A stretch of DNA of 64,000 nt from NCBI GenBank assembly GCA_903905735.1, contig CAIVHU010000128.1:1-64000 (forward strand), given 5' to 3'. Below, in pieces: positions 36,777-45,817 of this stretch. The DNA comes from an uncultured beta proteobacterium. Its GTDB lineage: Bacteria > Pseudomonadota > Gammaproteobacteria > Burkholderiales > Burkholderiaceae_C. The notes under the pieces are model-generated. The model had not been told where the DNA came from and made no database searches. It saw only the letters and a program-made list of their open reading frames with translations. Position 1 is the stretch's first letter. Every line of letters starts with the position of its first letter. The position numbers were made by a program, and so were the translations under genes.

Positions 36777-36830
36777 GAACCGGTTGGTCACGTTGTGCCT
36801 ATCGGGTACAGAACACTAACCAGCCGGTTC
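36777..36830. repeat. inverted repeat GAACCGGTTGGT / ACCAGCCGGTTC
   Basis: Twelve-base arms with one mismatch, 30 bases apart, lie just upstream of the small membrane protein gene. They could be a paired operator or an RNA hairpin. Confidence 0.45.
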
Positions 36831-36862
36831 ATTGACTCTCCATTCCTTTTGACGAGGTGTTT

Positions 36863-37036
36863 ATGCGCTCTGATCTGAATGAATTTGTGACCAAGTACCT
36901 CACCCTGGTGGGTGCGACCGTGATGGCGGTGGGTTTTGTGACGTTTGTGGTCACGTCTTATGATGAAAACCGGGCTGAGGACCAGACATCGGCACTGCAA
37001 AGCACCACCGTGCCAGCCCAGACTGCCGGTTCCTGA
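36863..37036 (+). CDS. 57-residue single-pass membrane protein
   Basis: ATG at 36863 with GAGG eight bases upstream. The protein has a polar N-terminus (MRSDLNEFVTKYLT), one strong hydrophobic helix (LVGATVMAVGFVTFVVTS), and a polar Ser/Thr/Gln-rich tail ending QTAGS. I do not recognise a family. It stands alone between uvrB (divergent) and the convergent TauE gene, so it should have its own promoter in 36652-36850. Confidence 0.65.
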   Translation: MRSDLNEFVTKYLTLVGATVMAVGFVTFVVTSYDENRAEDQTSALQSTTVPAQTAGS

Positions 37037-37100
37037 ACCACCACTTGGTGGTATCGCCCCTGATCGTGCAATGCCACAAGTCTGGCTGTTCTTTTAAAAG

Positions 37101-37838
37101 CTAAATCGGCTTCAGGAACAGCCCCACGGTCAGGCTGATGCCGATGCAGACGATGGCCACGCGCAGCACGCGCTCATTGATGCGGTGCAGCGCCCAGGCC
37201 CCCATCAGGCCACCAGCGATCGCACCGATACCCAGCACGATAGCCTCGTGCCAATGCACCATTGGCGAGGTCACAAACAACACCACGGCCGACGCATTCA
37301 TCACCCCCGCCAGCGCATTTTTGGTGGCCCCAGCGTTGCGCGTGGGCAGCCCCGCCATGGTCAGTGCTGCCATCATCAGAATACCGATACCACCGCCGAA
37401 ATAGCCGCCGTAAATGGCGATCACAAACTGCGCCAGCCCTGCGCCTGCTGGGCCGAGATGCAGCGCAGCCTGCCCGGGCTTCTTGTAAAAACTGCCCCAG
37501 GCAAACACCGTCGTGGCGAACAGCACCAACCACGGCACCAGGTGGGCAAACACCCTTGAAGGTGTGTTGAGCAACAACAGGCCACCCAGCGCACCGCCCA
37601 GAATACTCAACGCGAACAGCACCCAAAACGGCAACCGCGCAGCCCCCGTGACAAGCTTCTTGCCAGCCAGGCCCGAGGTCACCTGACCGGGAAACAGCGC
37701 CACGGTGGAGGTGATGTTGGCCGCCAAAGGGGTCATGCCCGACAGAATCAGCATCGGCAAGGTGACAAACGAGCCACCGCCCGCCAGCGCGTTTTGTAGA
37801 CCGGCCCACAAACCAGCGGCAAAGATCAAGTAAATCAA
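37101..37838 (-). CDS. sulfite exporter TauE/SafE-family membrane protein
   Basis: A 245-residue protein with about eight helices and the TauE signature near the N-terminus (AAGLWAGLQNALAGGGSFVTLPML) and again in the second half (GYFGGGIGILMMAALTMAG). Family members export sulfite or other organosulfonate/anion products; the substrate here is unknown. The start is probably TTG 37838, with AGGTG upstream. A 34-codon open frame (37835-37939) ends by overlapping this start (TTGA) but has no clear ribosome site. Confidence 0.85.
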   Translation of the reverse strand: MIYLIFAAGLWAGLQNALAGGGSFVTLPMLILSGMTPLAANITSTVALFPGQVTSGLAGKKLVTGAARLPFWVLFALSILGGALGGLLLLNTPSRVFAHLVPWLVLFATTVFAWGSFYKKPGQAALHLGPAGAGLAQFVIAIYGGYFGGGIGILMMAALTMAGLPTRNAGATKNALAGVMNASAVVLFVTSPMVHWHEAIVLGIGAIAGGLMGAWALHRINERVLRVAIVCIGISLTVGLFLKPI

Positions 37839-38157
37839 GAGGTGGCACCTGGCTGTGCAGCCGAGGACGGCGTCAGGCGCACATCCAGCGTGCGCAAGTT
37901 GGCGTTACCAAACGCATATGTTGTGAAATCGTGTTCCATCAGAATCGTTGTCGTCAATAGTTGGCGCGTCCAGTCGGTTGGCAAGCACACATGCCAGTCC
38001 GCTGGGAATCGCAAACGAGTATAGGGGCGCGGATTGCTGGCAGCTCGTGGACAGGTCATTGGGCGGCGCGGCTTCTCGGCGGTAAAATATCTGGCCTGCA
38101 AAACGCAGACGCGCCACAGAGCACACCCCCTTTCAAACTCCGTTACTGGACCTACCC
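37839..38157. other. intergenic region between TauE gene and aminotransferase
   Basis: These 319 bases must hold the divergent promoters of the TauE-type gene and the aminotransferase. On the minus strand the open frame 37835-37939 (MEHDFTTYAFGNANLRTLD...) could encode a coupled small peptide, but it lacks a Shine-Dalgarno sequence. I see no other feature. Confidence 0.4.
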
Positions 38158-39354
38158 ATGTCACTCTTTTCCGCTGTCGAAATGGCCCCCCGCGACCCGA
38201 TTCTGGGTCTCAACGAGCAATACAACGCCGACACCAATCCCGCCAAGGTCAACCTGGGCGTGGGCGTGTACTTCGACGACAACGGCAAGCTGCCGCTGCT
38301 GCAATGCGTACAGGCCTTCGAGAAAACCATGATGGACAAGCCCACCGCCCGTGGCTACCTGCCCATCGACGGTATCGCCGCCTACGACGCCGCTGTCAAG
38401 AGTCTGGTGTTTGGAGCCGAGAGCGAGCCAGTCAAGAGCGGCCGTGTCGCCACCATCCAGGCACTGGGCGGCACTGGCGGTCTGAAGGTGGGCGCGGATT
38501 TCCTGAAAAAGATCAACCCCGATGCCAAGGTGCTGATCAGCGACCCAAGCTGGGAAAACCACCGCGCCCTGTTCTCCAACGCCGGTTTCAAGGTGGAAAA
38601 CTATCGCTACTACGACGCCGCCACCCGTGGGCTGGACTTTGGCGGCATGCTGGCTGACCTGAATGCCGCCGCACCGGGCACCATCGTCGTGCTGCACGCC
38701 TGCTGCCACAACCCCACTGGCTACGACATCACCCCCGCGCAGTGGGACGAAGTCATTGCCGTGGTCAAGGCCAAGGCCCTGACACCGTTTCTGGACATGG
38801 CTTATCAGGGTTTTGGTTATGGCATCACGGAAGACGGCGCGGTCATCGGGAAGTTTGTTGCCGCCGGGCTTGACTTCTTCGTGTCCACCTCTTTCAGCAA
38901 GAGCTTCAGCCTGTACGGCGAGCGCGTCGGTGCCCTGAGCGTGCTATGCGCCAGCAAGGAAGAAGCTGGCCGCGTGCTGAGCCAGCTCAAGATCGTGATC
39001 CGCACCAACTACAGCAACCCGCCCACCCACGGCGGCGCGATTGTGGCCGGTGTGCTGAACAACCCCGAACTACGCGCTCTGTGGGAAGGCGAACTCGGTG
39101 AAATGCGCGTGCGCATCAAAGCCATGCGCCAGAAGCTGGTCGATGGGTTGAAAGCTGCCGGCGTGACACAGGACATGAGCTTCATCACCCGCCAGATCGG
39201 CATGTTCAGCTACTCGGGCTTGTCCAAAGACCAGATGGTTCGCCTGCGCGACGAGTTTGGCGTGTACGGCACCGACACCGGCCGCATGTGCGTGGCCGCG
39301 CTCAACAGCAAGAACATTGACTACGTTTGCGCCTGCATCGCCAAAGTGATCTGA
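38158..39354 (+). CDS. tyrB: aromatic amino acid / aspartate aminotransferase
   Basis: A 398-residue class I aminotransferase. The PLP-lysine motif TSFSKSFSLYGERVGAL (Lys248) is closer to TyrB (SFSKIFSLYGERVG) than to AspC. Also CHNPTGYDIT, DMAYQGFGYG, and the substrate-carboxylate arginine in the C-terminal GMFSYSGL...GTDTGRMCVAAL segment. It probably transaminates aromatic amino acids and Asp. It lies in the common Burkholderiales position near uvrB. Confidence 0.88.
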   Translation: MSLFSAVEMAPRDPILGLNEQYNADTNPAKVNLGVGVYFDDNGKLPLLQCVQAFEKTMMDKPTARGYLPIDGIAAYDAAVKSLVFGAESEPVKSGRVATIQALGGTGGLKVGADFLKKINPDAKVLISDPSWENHRALFSNAGFKVENYRYYDAATRGLDFGGMLADLNAAAPGTIVVLHACCHNPTGYDITPAQWDEVIAVVKAKALTPFLDMAYQGFGYGITEDGAVIGKFVAAGLDFFVSTSFSKSFSLYGERVGALSVLCASKEEAGRVLSQLKIVIRTNYSNPPTHGGAIVAGVLNNPELRALWEGELGEMRVRIKAMRQKLVDGLKAAGVTQDMSFITRQIGMFSYSGLSKDQMVRLRDEFGVYGTDTGRMCVAALNSKNIDYVCACIAKVI

Positions 39355-39372
39355 TTTTTAAAATAATATAAG

Positions 39373-39416
39373 AAATAGCTGCCTAGCCCTTATGCAGTAA
39401 GGGCAGGCAGCTATTT
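39373..39416. repeat. near-perfect copy of the palindromic repeat / terminator
   Basis: AAATAGCTGCCTAGCCCTTA and TAAGGGCAGGCAGCTATTT form a long perfect stem with a five-base loop, ending in a T-run. This is the best-preserved copy in the window and should terminate transcription of the aminotransferase gene in the plus direction. Confidence 0.85.
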
Positions 39417-39438
39417 TTGTTATGAGTGACATACTGCC

Positions 39439-40272
39439 ATGAACAGCTTGAACATTATCGGTGCAGGCCGCGTCGGGCAGACGCTGGGACGCCTGTGGAC
39501 AGCTGCTGACGTGTTCGAGGTTCGGTCTGTGCTGGCCCGCTCGGCTGCCAGTGCGCAAGTAGCGGTGGGCGTCATCGGCGCGGGTCAGGCGGCCCCAAAC
39601 CTGGCCGCCCTGCCTGAGGCCGATGTCTGGATGCTGTCGGTGCCTGATGCGCAGATTACCCCAACGGCCCAGGCCCTGGCGGCGCTAACCGCCCCCGCAG
39701 GTACTGTTCGCCCTGCCCTCGCTTTTCATTGCAGCGGTGCGCTGGGCTCGGACGTGCTGGCACCCTTGCGCATGGCGGGCTGGCAGGTGGCCAGTGCGCA
39801 TCCTTTGCTGAGTTTTGCCCGGCCTGAGTTGGCGGCCACCCAATTTGCAGGCAGCCCCTGCGCACTGGAAGGTGATGCCATCGCGCTGGCGGCGCTGGAG
39901 GCAGTTTTCACACCTATCGGCGGCCAGTGTTTTACCCTGTCCGCGCAAGACAAGTTGCTCTACCACGCGGGTGCCGTGTTGGCCACCAACTTTCTGCCGG
40001 TGCTGCAAGACCTGGCCGAACAGCTCTGGCAACGCACTGGCATGCCCGTTGAACTGGCCCGGCAGATGCGTGCCACCCTGTTGCAAAACGCGGTGAACAA
40101 CATCGTGGGGCTGGGCCCGCAGGCGGCGCTGACTGGCCCGGCCGCACGCGGTGACACCGATTTGGTGACCCGTCAGACCCAGGCTGTCGCTGCCTGGAAC
40201 CCTGATGCAGGCGCAGCCTACGCAGCCCTCAGTCAACTCGCCAGCCAACTGGCGCGCCGCAAACCTGGGTGA
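39439..40272 (+). CDS. Rossmann-fold / DUF2520 protein
   Basis: A 277-residue protein with an NADP-type Rossmann loop at the N-terminus (LNIIGAGRVGQTLGRLW) and the all-helical DUF2520 domain in the second half (YHAGAVLATNFLPVLQDLAEQLW, NAVNNIVGLGPQAALTGPAARGD). It resembles a ProC/6-phosphogluconate-dehydrogenase-like reductase; the substrate is unknown. AFHCSGALGSDVL and ASAHPLLSF are typical of the family. Confidence 0.85.
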   Translation: MNSLNIIGAGRVGQTLGRLWTAADVFEVRSVLARSAASAQVAVGVIGAGQAAPNLAALPEADVWMLSVPDAQITPTAQALAALTAPAGTVRPALAFHCSGALGSDVLAPLRMAGWQVASAHPLLSFARPELAATQFAGSPCALEGDAIALAALEAVFTPIGGQCFTLSAQDKLLYHAGAVLATNFLPVLQDLAEQLWQRTGMPVELARQMRATLLQNAVNNIVGLGPQAALTGPAARGDTDLVTRQTQAVAAWNPDAGAAYAALSQLASQLARRKPG

Positions 40273-40486
40273 GCGGTCATTTTCAGACCATCCAGCGCGT
40301 GGAGATAGAAGTCGCCTGCGAAAGCCACCCAAGTCCTGGTTACCGATAACCGACCTGAGGTTTGTCAACTTTTCACGGTGAGCTCGGTCCTGTTGACTTT
40401 TTTGGCGCCGAGTTGATGCAACAGGTGTTATTCGGAACCAGTCCTGTTATATTGCATTGCAACATTTTTAATCCAAAGGTTCTGCC

Positions 40487-42130
40487 GTGCTCTACAAACT
40501 CTACGAAACCCAGCGTTCGCTGATGGAGCCTTTCACCGATCTGGCCGCGTCTGCCGCCAAGTTGTACGCCAACCCGCTGTCCTTGTGGGGCCAGCACCCT
40601 CTGTCGCAGCGCATTTCTGCGGGCTATGACTTGATGCACCGCCTGGGCAAGGACTACGAAAAACCCGAGTTCGGCCTGCGCACTGCCGATGTGGATGGTG
40701 TCGATGTGGCCATCCATGAACGTGTTGAGCTCAAAAAGCCGTTTTGCGAATTGCGCCGCTTCAAGCGCTACACCGACGACCAGGCCACGCTGACCAAGCT
40801 CAAGGACCAGCCTGCGGTGCTGATCGTCGCCCCGCTGTCAGGTCATTACGCCACGCTGTTGCGCGACACGGTCAAGACCATGCTCAAAGACCACAAGGTC
40901 TATATCACCGACTGGACCAACGCGCGGCTGGTGCCACTGTCTGAGGGCGACTTCCACCTGGACGACTACATCAACTACGTGCAGGAGTTCATCCGCCACG
41001 TGCAGGCGCGTTACGGCAACTGCCACGTGATGAGCGTCTGCCAGCCCACCGTGCCGGTGCTGGCCGCCGTGTCGCTGATGGCCAGCCGCGGTGAACTCAC
41101 GCCCTTGAGCATGGTGATGATGGGCGGCCCGATTGATGCCAGCAAGTCGCCCACCAAGGTCAACAACCTGGCCATGAACAAGAGCCTGGGCTGGTTTGAG
41201 CACAACGTGATTTACCGCGTGCCAACGCGCTTCCCCGGTGCCGGGCGCAAGGTATACCCGGGCTTTTTGCAGCATTCGGGCTTTGTGGCCATGAACCCCA
41301 GCAACCACGCCCGCAGCCACTACGATTATTTTCAGGACCTGATCAAGGGCGACCGCTCCAGCGCCGAAACCCACCGCGCGTTTTACGACGAGTACAACGC
41401 CGTGCTGGACATGGACGCGCACTACTACCTGCAAACCATTCAGACCGTGTTTCAGGACTTCAAACTCGTCAATGGCACCTGGGATGTGCGCGGTGTAGAC
41501 GGCCAAGTGGAACATGTGCGCCCGCAGGACATCAAAACCACCGCGCTGCTGAGCGTGGAAGGTGAGCTGGATGACATTTCCGGCTCCGGCCAGACTGCCG
41601 CCGTGCACAGCATCTGCAGCGGCGTACCCAAGTCCATGCAGGAGCACTACGAAGTGGAAGGTGCCGGCCACTACGGCATCTTTGCCGGACGACGCTGGCG
41701 CGAGTTGGTGTACCCCAAGGTCAAAGCCTTTATCCTGCGCTACCAACCGCAGCCGGTAGCCAGCACGCCTGCTCTGCCCGCCAACCCGGTAGTTGCAGTG
41801 GCCGCCGAGGCCGCTGCTGTTGAAACAAAGCCCGCCGCGTTGACAGTGCAGCCTGTGGCCGCACCCGCCGCCCCTGCGCCGAAAAAACCCGCGAAAACCG
41901 TGGCTAAAGCGATGGTCAAGAGGGTGAAGGCGGCCGCCCCGGCCAAAACGGCGGCTGCCCCTGTAGCAGCCGTCTTGGCTCAAGTGGAGGCAGCTGCCGT
42001 ACCAGTTGCAGAAGCGCTGGCAGTGGCTACCTCCGCCCCCGTGGCGACACCAACAGCCGCTGCCACACCCGCAGCCGTAACTGCACCGACAAAACCTGCC
42101 CCCCGCAAGGCTGTACCGCGCAAAAAATGA
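40487..42130 (+). CDS. phaZ: intracellular polyhydroxybutyrate depolymerase with Ala/Pro/Lys-rich tail
   Basis: PhaZ mobilises the stored polyester. The first ~420 residues match the Cupriavidus-type intracellular depolymerase, with the cysteine nucleophile in [10 protein letters not shown] (Cys185, in place of the usual lipase-box serine), [18 protein letters not shown], and [12 protein letters not shown] (catalytic His). Residues ~425-547 are an extra low-complexity tail of Ala, Pro, Val and Lys with KKPAKT- and KPAPRK-type segments, reminiscent of PhaF or histone H1-like tails. GTG start; the stop overlaps rsxB (ATGA). Confidence 0.92.
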   Translation: MLYKLYETQRSLMEPFTDLAASAAKLYANPLSLWGQHPLSQRISAGYDLMHRLGKDYEKPEFGLRTADVDGVDVAIHERVELKKPFCELRRFKRYTDDQATLTKLKDQPAVLIVAPLSGHYATLLRDTVKTMLKDHKVYITDWTNARLVPLSEGDFHLDDYINYVQEFIRHVQARYGNCHVMSVCQPTVPVLAAVSLMASRGELTPLSMVMMGGPIDASKSPTKVNNLAMNKSLGWFEHNVIYRVPTRFPGAGRKVYPGFLQHSGFVAMNPSNHARSHYDYFQDLIKGDRSSAETHRAFYDEYNAVLDMDAHYYLQTIQTVFQDFKLVNGTWDVRGVDGQVEHVRPQDIKTTALLSVEGELDDISGSGQTAAVHSICSGVPKSMQEHYEVEGAGHYGIFAGRRWRELVYPKVKAFILRYQPQPVASTPALPANPVVAVAAEAAAVETKPAALTVQPVAAPAAPAPKKPAKTVAKAMVKRVKAAAPAKTAAAPVAAVLAQVEAAAVPVAEALAVATSAPVATPTAAATPAAVTAPTKPAPRKAVPRKK

Positions 42131-42792
42131 CCGAGCTGGCGCAGCAGGTTCTGGCGGCCTTGCCGCAAACCCAGTGCACCCGCTGCGGCTACCCGGACTG
42201 CGCCGCCTACTCGCAGGCGTTGGCAAGTGGTGAAGCTGGCATCAATCAGTGCCCGCCTGGCGGGGCTGAAGGTGTGGCACGGCTGGCCGACCTCACTGGT
42301 CAGAGCGTCAAACCGCTGAACACGGACAACGGCGAGGAAGCACCGCGCAGCATGATGTTCATAGACGAGGACTGGTGCATTGGCTGCACGCTGTGCATCA
42401 AGGCTTGCCCGGTGGATGCGATTGTGGGTAGCAACAAGCTCATGCACACGGTGATCGAAGCGTATTGCACCGGCTGCGCGTTGTGCCTGCCGGTGTGCCC
42501 GGTGGATTGCATTCTGGTGGAAAACGCCTCAGGCACCGCCACCGGTTGGGCGGCTTGGTCACAAGCGGATGCTGATTTGGCCCGTGATCGCTATGCCCTC
42601 CATAGCTACAGAGTCAAGCGGGACGAAGGCGAGAACGACAAAAGGCTTCAAGAAAAAGCGCTGATGAAGCTGGCCGACCTGGAGCACCACTCCCAGTACA
42701 AAGATGCGGCCGTGCTGGACAAAAAACGCGCTGTGATTGAAGCCGCGCTGGCCCGGGCGCGGGCCAAGCGCGAAGACAGCGCAGCGCAGTAG
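42127..42792 (+). CDS. rsxB: RnfB/RsxB-type iron-sulfur protein
   Basis: A 221-residue protein with the RnfB Fes motif ([12 protein letters not shown]...GINQCPPGG) followed by two [4Fe-4S] ferredoxin motifs ([16 protein letters not shown] and [16 protein letters not shown]). Unlike full RnfB it has no N-terminal membrane helix; such short forms are common in Burkholderiales. It starts inside the phaZ stop codon, so it is translated with phaZ; no other rnf gene is here. Confidence 0.88.
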   Translation: MTELAQQVLAALPQTQCTRCGYPDCAAYSQALASGEAGINQCPPGGAEGVARLADLTGQSVKPLNTDNGEEAPRSMMFIDEDWCIGCTLCIKACPVDAIVGSNKLMHTVIEAYCTGCALCLPVCPVDCILVENASGTATGWAAWSQADADLARDRYALHSYRVKRDEGENDKRLQEKALMKLADLEHHSQYKDAAVLDKKRAVIEAALARARAKREDSAAQ

Positions 42793-42795
42793 CGT

Positions 42796-43278
42796 TCAGC
42801 CTGCCAGTTTGGCAAACGCCTCGATCACTTCGGCAGGCGCCTGCACCATCTCGATCAACACACCTTCACCGCTGATCGGAAACTCGTCGTTGCCCTTGGG
42901 GTGCAAAAAGCAGATGTCAAACCCGGCTGCCCCTTTGCGGATGCCACCGGGTGCAAAACGCACGCCTTGCGAGGTCAGCCATTCCACCGCTTTAGGCAGA
43001 TCGTCGATCCAGATGCCGACGTGGTTGAGCGGCGTGGCGTGCACGGCGGGCTTTTTCTCGATGTCGACCGGCTGCATCAGATCGACCTCGACCTTGAACG
43101 GCCCCTTGCCCATGGCGCAAATGTCTTCATCGACGTTTTCGCGCTCACTTTTGAACGTGCCGGTCAGCTCCAGCCCCAGCATATCGACCCACAGGGTTTG
43201 CAGGCGCTGCTTGCTGGTGGCACCAATGGCGATTTGCTGGATACCCAGGGTTTTAAAAGGACGGGTGGTCGTGTTCAT
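42796..43278 (-). CDS. VOC-family protein, probable methylmalonyl-CoA epimerase
   Basis: A 160-residue vicinal-oxygen-chelate protein with two beta-alpha-beta modules: [26 protein letters not shown] and [25 protein letters not shown], ending [10 protein letters not shown] with the metal-binding glutamate. Together with the pcc and mutase genes immediately upstream on the same strand, it is best read as the epimerase converting (S)- to (R)-methylmalonyl-CoA. By sequence alone it could be another lactoylglutathione-lyase-type enzyme. Confidence 0.78.
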   Translation of the reverse strand: MNTTTRPFKTLGIQQIAIGATSKQRLQTLWVDMLGLELTGTFKSERENVDEDICAMGKGPFKVEVDLMQPVDIEKKPAVHATPLNHVGIWIDDLPKAVEWLTSQGVRFAPGGIRKGAAGFDICFLHPKGNDEFPISGEGVLIEMVQAPAEVIEAFAKLAG

Positions 43279-43310
43279 CTCGGTTTCCTTGATTAAAGTA
43301 CTACAAATAA

Positions 43311-43353
43311 ACTAGCTACTCACGCTTATGGCGATTGGTCTAGAGGCCGATTT
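43311..43353. repeat. degenerate palindromic repeat
   Basis: ACTAGCTACTCACGCTTATG followed by GCGATTGGTCTAGAGGCCGATTT: a decayed copy between pccA and the epimerase gene. Confidence 0.5.
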
Positions 43354-43418
43354 CTTATACAACTTCGGGCTGATCAGCCAGCCCGGTCACAACACCCGGT
43401 TTGACCCGGCAAAATGCG

Positions 43419-45467
43419 TCAGGCAAACTCCACAATCGGCTGGTCCACCGCCAGGCTTTCGCCCTTGTTGGCCAGCACCTTGCCCACCACGCCGTCGGCG
43501 GTGGCGAACAGCACGTTTTCCATCTTCATGGCCTCAATCACCGCCACGCGCTCACCGGCCTGCACCTTCTGGCCGGGCTGCACTGCCACATCCACCAGCA
43601 GGCCAGGCATCGGCGACAGCACATAACGGCTCATGTCCGGCGGTGCCTTGTAAGGCATCAGCGCGTGCAACTCGGCAGCGCGCGGCAGCAGCACCATCAC
43701 GTCGAGCATGGTGCCGTTGTGGATGACGCGAATCGCCAGCGGCTTTTTGGGCGTGCCGCGCTCGACCTGTGAGCAGAAGTGAACGCCGTTGCAGGTGCCC
43801 GACATGCGCACCTGGCCAAACTTGGATTCGCTATGAATGTCATAGCTCTTGTCGCCCACCAGGATTCGGCCACGGCGGGCTTTGTCATCAAATTTGTCAA
43901 AGTGCACGGGGTAGGAAATGCCGTTGCCCTCCTGGCCCAGCGCCACCACCACAAAGTCGTCACCAATTCGCAATTCGTGCCCTTCGAGCTGGCCGGTGAT
44001 GGCCTTGGAGCGACTCAGGTAACGGCGGTTGACAAAGGCTGCCAGCGCGACCAGAAACGCCACATCGGTATGCGGCACGTCTTCGGCACGGAAACCTTTG
44101 CCGTAGTTTTCAGCAATAAAGCCGGTGTTGAAGTCACCCGCCACAAACTTCGGATGCGCCAGTAGCGCCGCCTGGAACGGGATGTTGCTCGACACGCCGC
44201 GAATCACAAAACCATTCAAAGCCTGGCGCATCTTGGCGATGGCTTCCAGACGGTCTTTGCCGTGAACGATGAGCTTGGCAATCATCGAGTCGTAAAACAT
44301 CGGGATCTCGCCGCCGTCCTGCACACCGGTATCCACGCGCACGCCATGCCATTTGGACACATCCGATGCAAACATGGTCTCGGGCGGCGGCTGAAAGCGT
44401 ACCAGCCGACCAGTGGACGGTAAAAAATTGCGGAAAGGGTCTTCGGCGTTGATACGACATTCAATCGCCCAGCCGTCGCGCTTGACATCGGCTTGGGTCA
44501 TCGGCAGGGGTTCGCCCGCAGCCACGCGGATCATCAGCTCCACCAGGTCCAGCCCGGTGATGCACTCGGTGACCGGGTGTTCCACCTGCAAGCGGGTGTT
44601 CATTTCCAGGAAGTAAAAGCTCTGGTCCTTGCCAACGACAAATTCAACCGTGCCAGCGCTCTGGTACTTGACGGCCTTGGCCAGCGCCACAGCCTGCTCA
44701 CCCATGGCTTTGCGGGTGGCATCGCTGATGAAGGGGCTGGGGGCCTCTTCAATGACCTTCTGGTGACGGCGCTGAATGGAGCATTCACGCTCGTTGAGGT
44801 ACAGCACGTTGCCCTGGGCATCGCCAATGAGCTGGATTTCGATGTGGCGAGGTTCTTCAACAAATTTTTCGATGAACACGCGGTCGTCACCAAAGCTGTT
44901 GCGCGCTTCGTTCTTGCAACTGGTAAAGCCTTCAAAGGCTTCCTTGTCGTTGAACGCCACACGCAAGCCCTTGCCACCGCCGCCCGCGCTGGCCTTGATC
45001 ATGACCGGGTAACCAATACTCTTGGCGATTTCAACGGCCTGTTCAGCGCCGTCGATGGCATCGTTGACACCGGGGATGCAGTTCACCCCGGCCGCACCGG
45101 CGAGTTTCTTGGACTCGATCTTGTCGCCCATGGCGGCAATCGAGTAGTGCTTGGGGCCAATGAAGACGATGCCTTCTTCTTCCACCCGCTTGGCAAAACC
45201 GGCGTTTTCGCTCAAAAAGCCGTAGCCCGGATGCACGGCTTGAGCGCCGGTCTGTTTGCAGGCGGCAATGATCTTGTCAGCCACCAGATAACTCTCCCGG
45301 CTGGGAGCCGGGCCAATGAACACGGCCTCATCAGCCAGTTCCACATGGCGCGCGTCTCGGTCAGCGTCAGAGTACACAGCCACGGTTTTGATGCCCATCT
45401 TGCGGGCAGTGAGGATGACGCGGCAGGCAATTTCGCCACGGTTGGCGATCAGAATTTTGGTAAACAT
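43419..45467 (-). CDS. pccA: propionyl/acetyl-CoA carboxylase alpha subunit (biotin carboxylase + carrier)
   Basis: The 682-residue protein has a biotin carboxylase half (ILIANRGEIACRVILTARKMG, SAGGGGKGLRVAF, FLEMNTRLQVEHPVTE, ECRINAED) and a C-terminal biotin carrier with AMKMENVLF, biotinylation at Lys648. The BT-interaction region lies between. With PccB it carboxylates propionyl-CoA to (S)-methylmalonyl-CoA. It starts at the ATG giving MFTKILIANRG. Confidence 0.95.
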   Translation of the reverse strand: MFTKILIANRGEIACRVILTARKMGIKTVAVYSDADRDARHVELADEAVFIGPAPSRESYLVADKIIAACKQTGAQAVHPGYGFLSENAGFAKRVEEEGIVFIGPKHYSIAAMGDKIESKKLAGAAGVNCIPGVNDAIDGAEQAVEIAKSIGYPVMIKASAGGGGKGLRVAFNDKEAFEGFTSCKNEARNSFGDDRVFIEKFVEEPRHIEIQLIGDAQGNVLYLNERECSIQRRHQKVIEEAPSPFISDATRKAMGEQAVALAKAVKYQSAGTVEFVVGKDQSFYFLEMNTRLQVEHPVTECITGLDLVELMIRVAAGEPLPMTQADVKRDGWAIECRINAEDPFRNFLPSTGRLVRFQPPPETMFASDVSKWHGVRVDTGVQDGGEIPMFYDSMIAKLIVHGKDRLEAIAKMRQALNGFVIRGVSSNIPFQAALLAHPKFVAGDFNTGFIAENYGKGFRAEDVPHTDVAFLVALAAFVNRRYLSRSKAITGQLEGHELRIGDDFVVVALGQEGNGISYPVHFDKFDDKARRGRILVGDKSYDIHSESKFGQVRMSGTCNGVHFCSQVERGTPKKPLAIRVIHNGTMLDVMVLLPRAAELHALMPYKAPPDMSRYVLSPMPGLLVDVAVQPGQKVQAGERVAVIEAMKMENVLFATADGVVGKVLANKGESLAVDQPIVEFA

Positions 45468-45559
45468 GGTTTTCTTACTTTCAGAACTCGGCAGGATTGG
45501 AATTCGTTACAGAACTGGGTTTTCGCCCGTATGACAAGGCTGTGTGTATCGCTGAGCCC

Positions 45560-45654
45560 GCAGCAGGGTGGGGGTACACACCGCCGTTCGTGTCCTGCGG
45601 TCAGCGCCCTCCCCCTTGACCTCACTTTGGTGTGCACCCCCACCCCGCTGCTGC
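45560..45654. repeat. inverted repeat in the pccB-pccA spacer, first
   Basis: GCAGCAGGGTGGGGGTACAC (45560 onward, arm to 45582) pairs with GTGCACCCCCACCCCGCTGC (arm 45629-45654) with few mismatches, leaving a 46-base loop. Confidence 0.65.
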
Positions 45655-45705
45655 GACGCGCCAACTAAGGCTTTCACGCCGAAATACCAGCGGCCCAGCA
45701 GGAGC

Positions 45706-45783
45706 GGGCTGTCTGGGCGTTTTGCGCAGGTCAAGGAGGAGCGCGCAGCGCGGGAGACACGGAGCAAATCGCCCGGACAGCCC
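45706..45783. repeat. inverted repeat in the pccB-pccA spacer, second
   Basis: GGGCTGTCTGGGCGTTTTGC (45706-45725) is the near-perfect inverse of GCAAATCGCCCGGACAGCCC (45764-45783), 18 of 20 positions. The 38-base loop is purine-rich. Confidence 0.7.
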
Positions 45784-45817
45784 ACGCCAGCGCGACAAGT
45801 ACACATGGTCATGGAAA

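Larger units (their letters stand above)
45468..45817. other. 350-base pccB-pccA spacer with two long inverted repeats
   Basis: No gene is supported here. The spacer contains two separate long inverted repeats, annotated below, which together fill most of it. It is unusually long for the inside of an operon. Confidence 0.6.

Noticed and set aside
35317-36819. 500-codon open frame on the plus strand opposite uvrB
   Set aside because: It is the antisense of a clear uvrB gene; the translation has no recognisable motif and the long frame follows from high GC at third positions.
40838-42226. 462-codon open frame opposite phaZ
   Set aside because: Antisense to phaZ; its Gly/Cys/Arg-rich start is the complement of the Ala/Pro tail codons.
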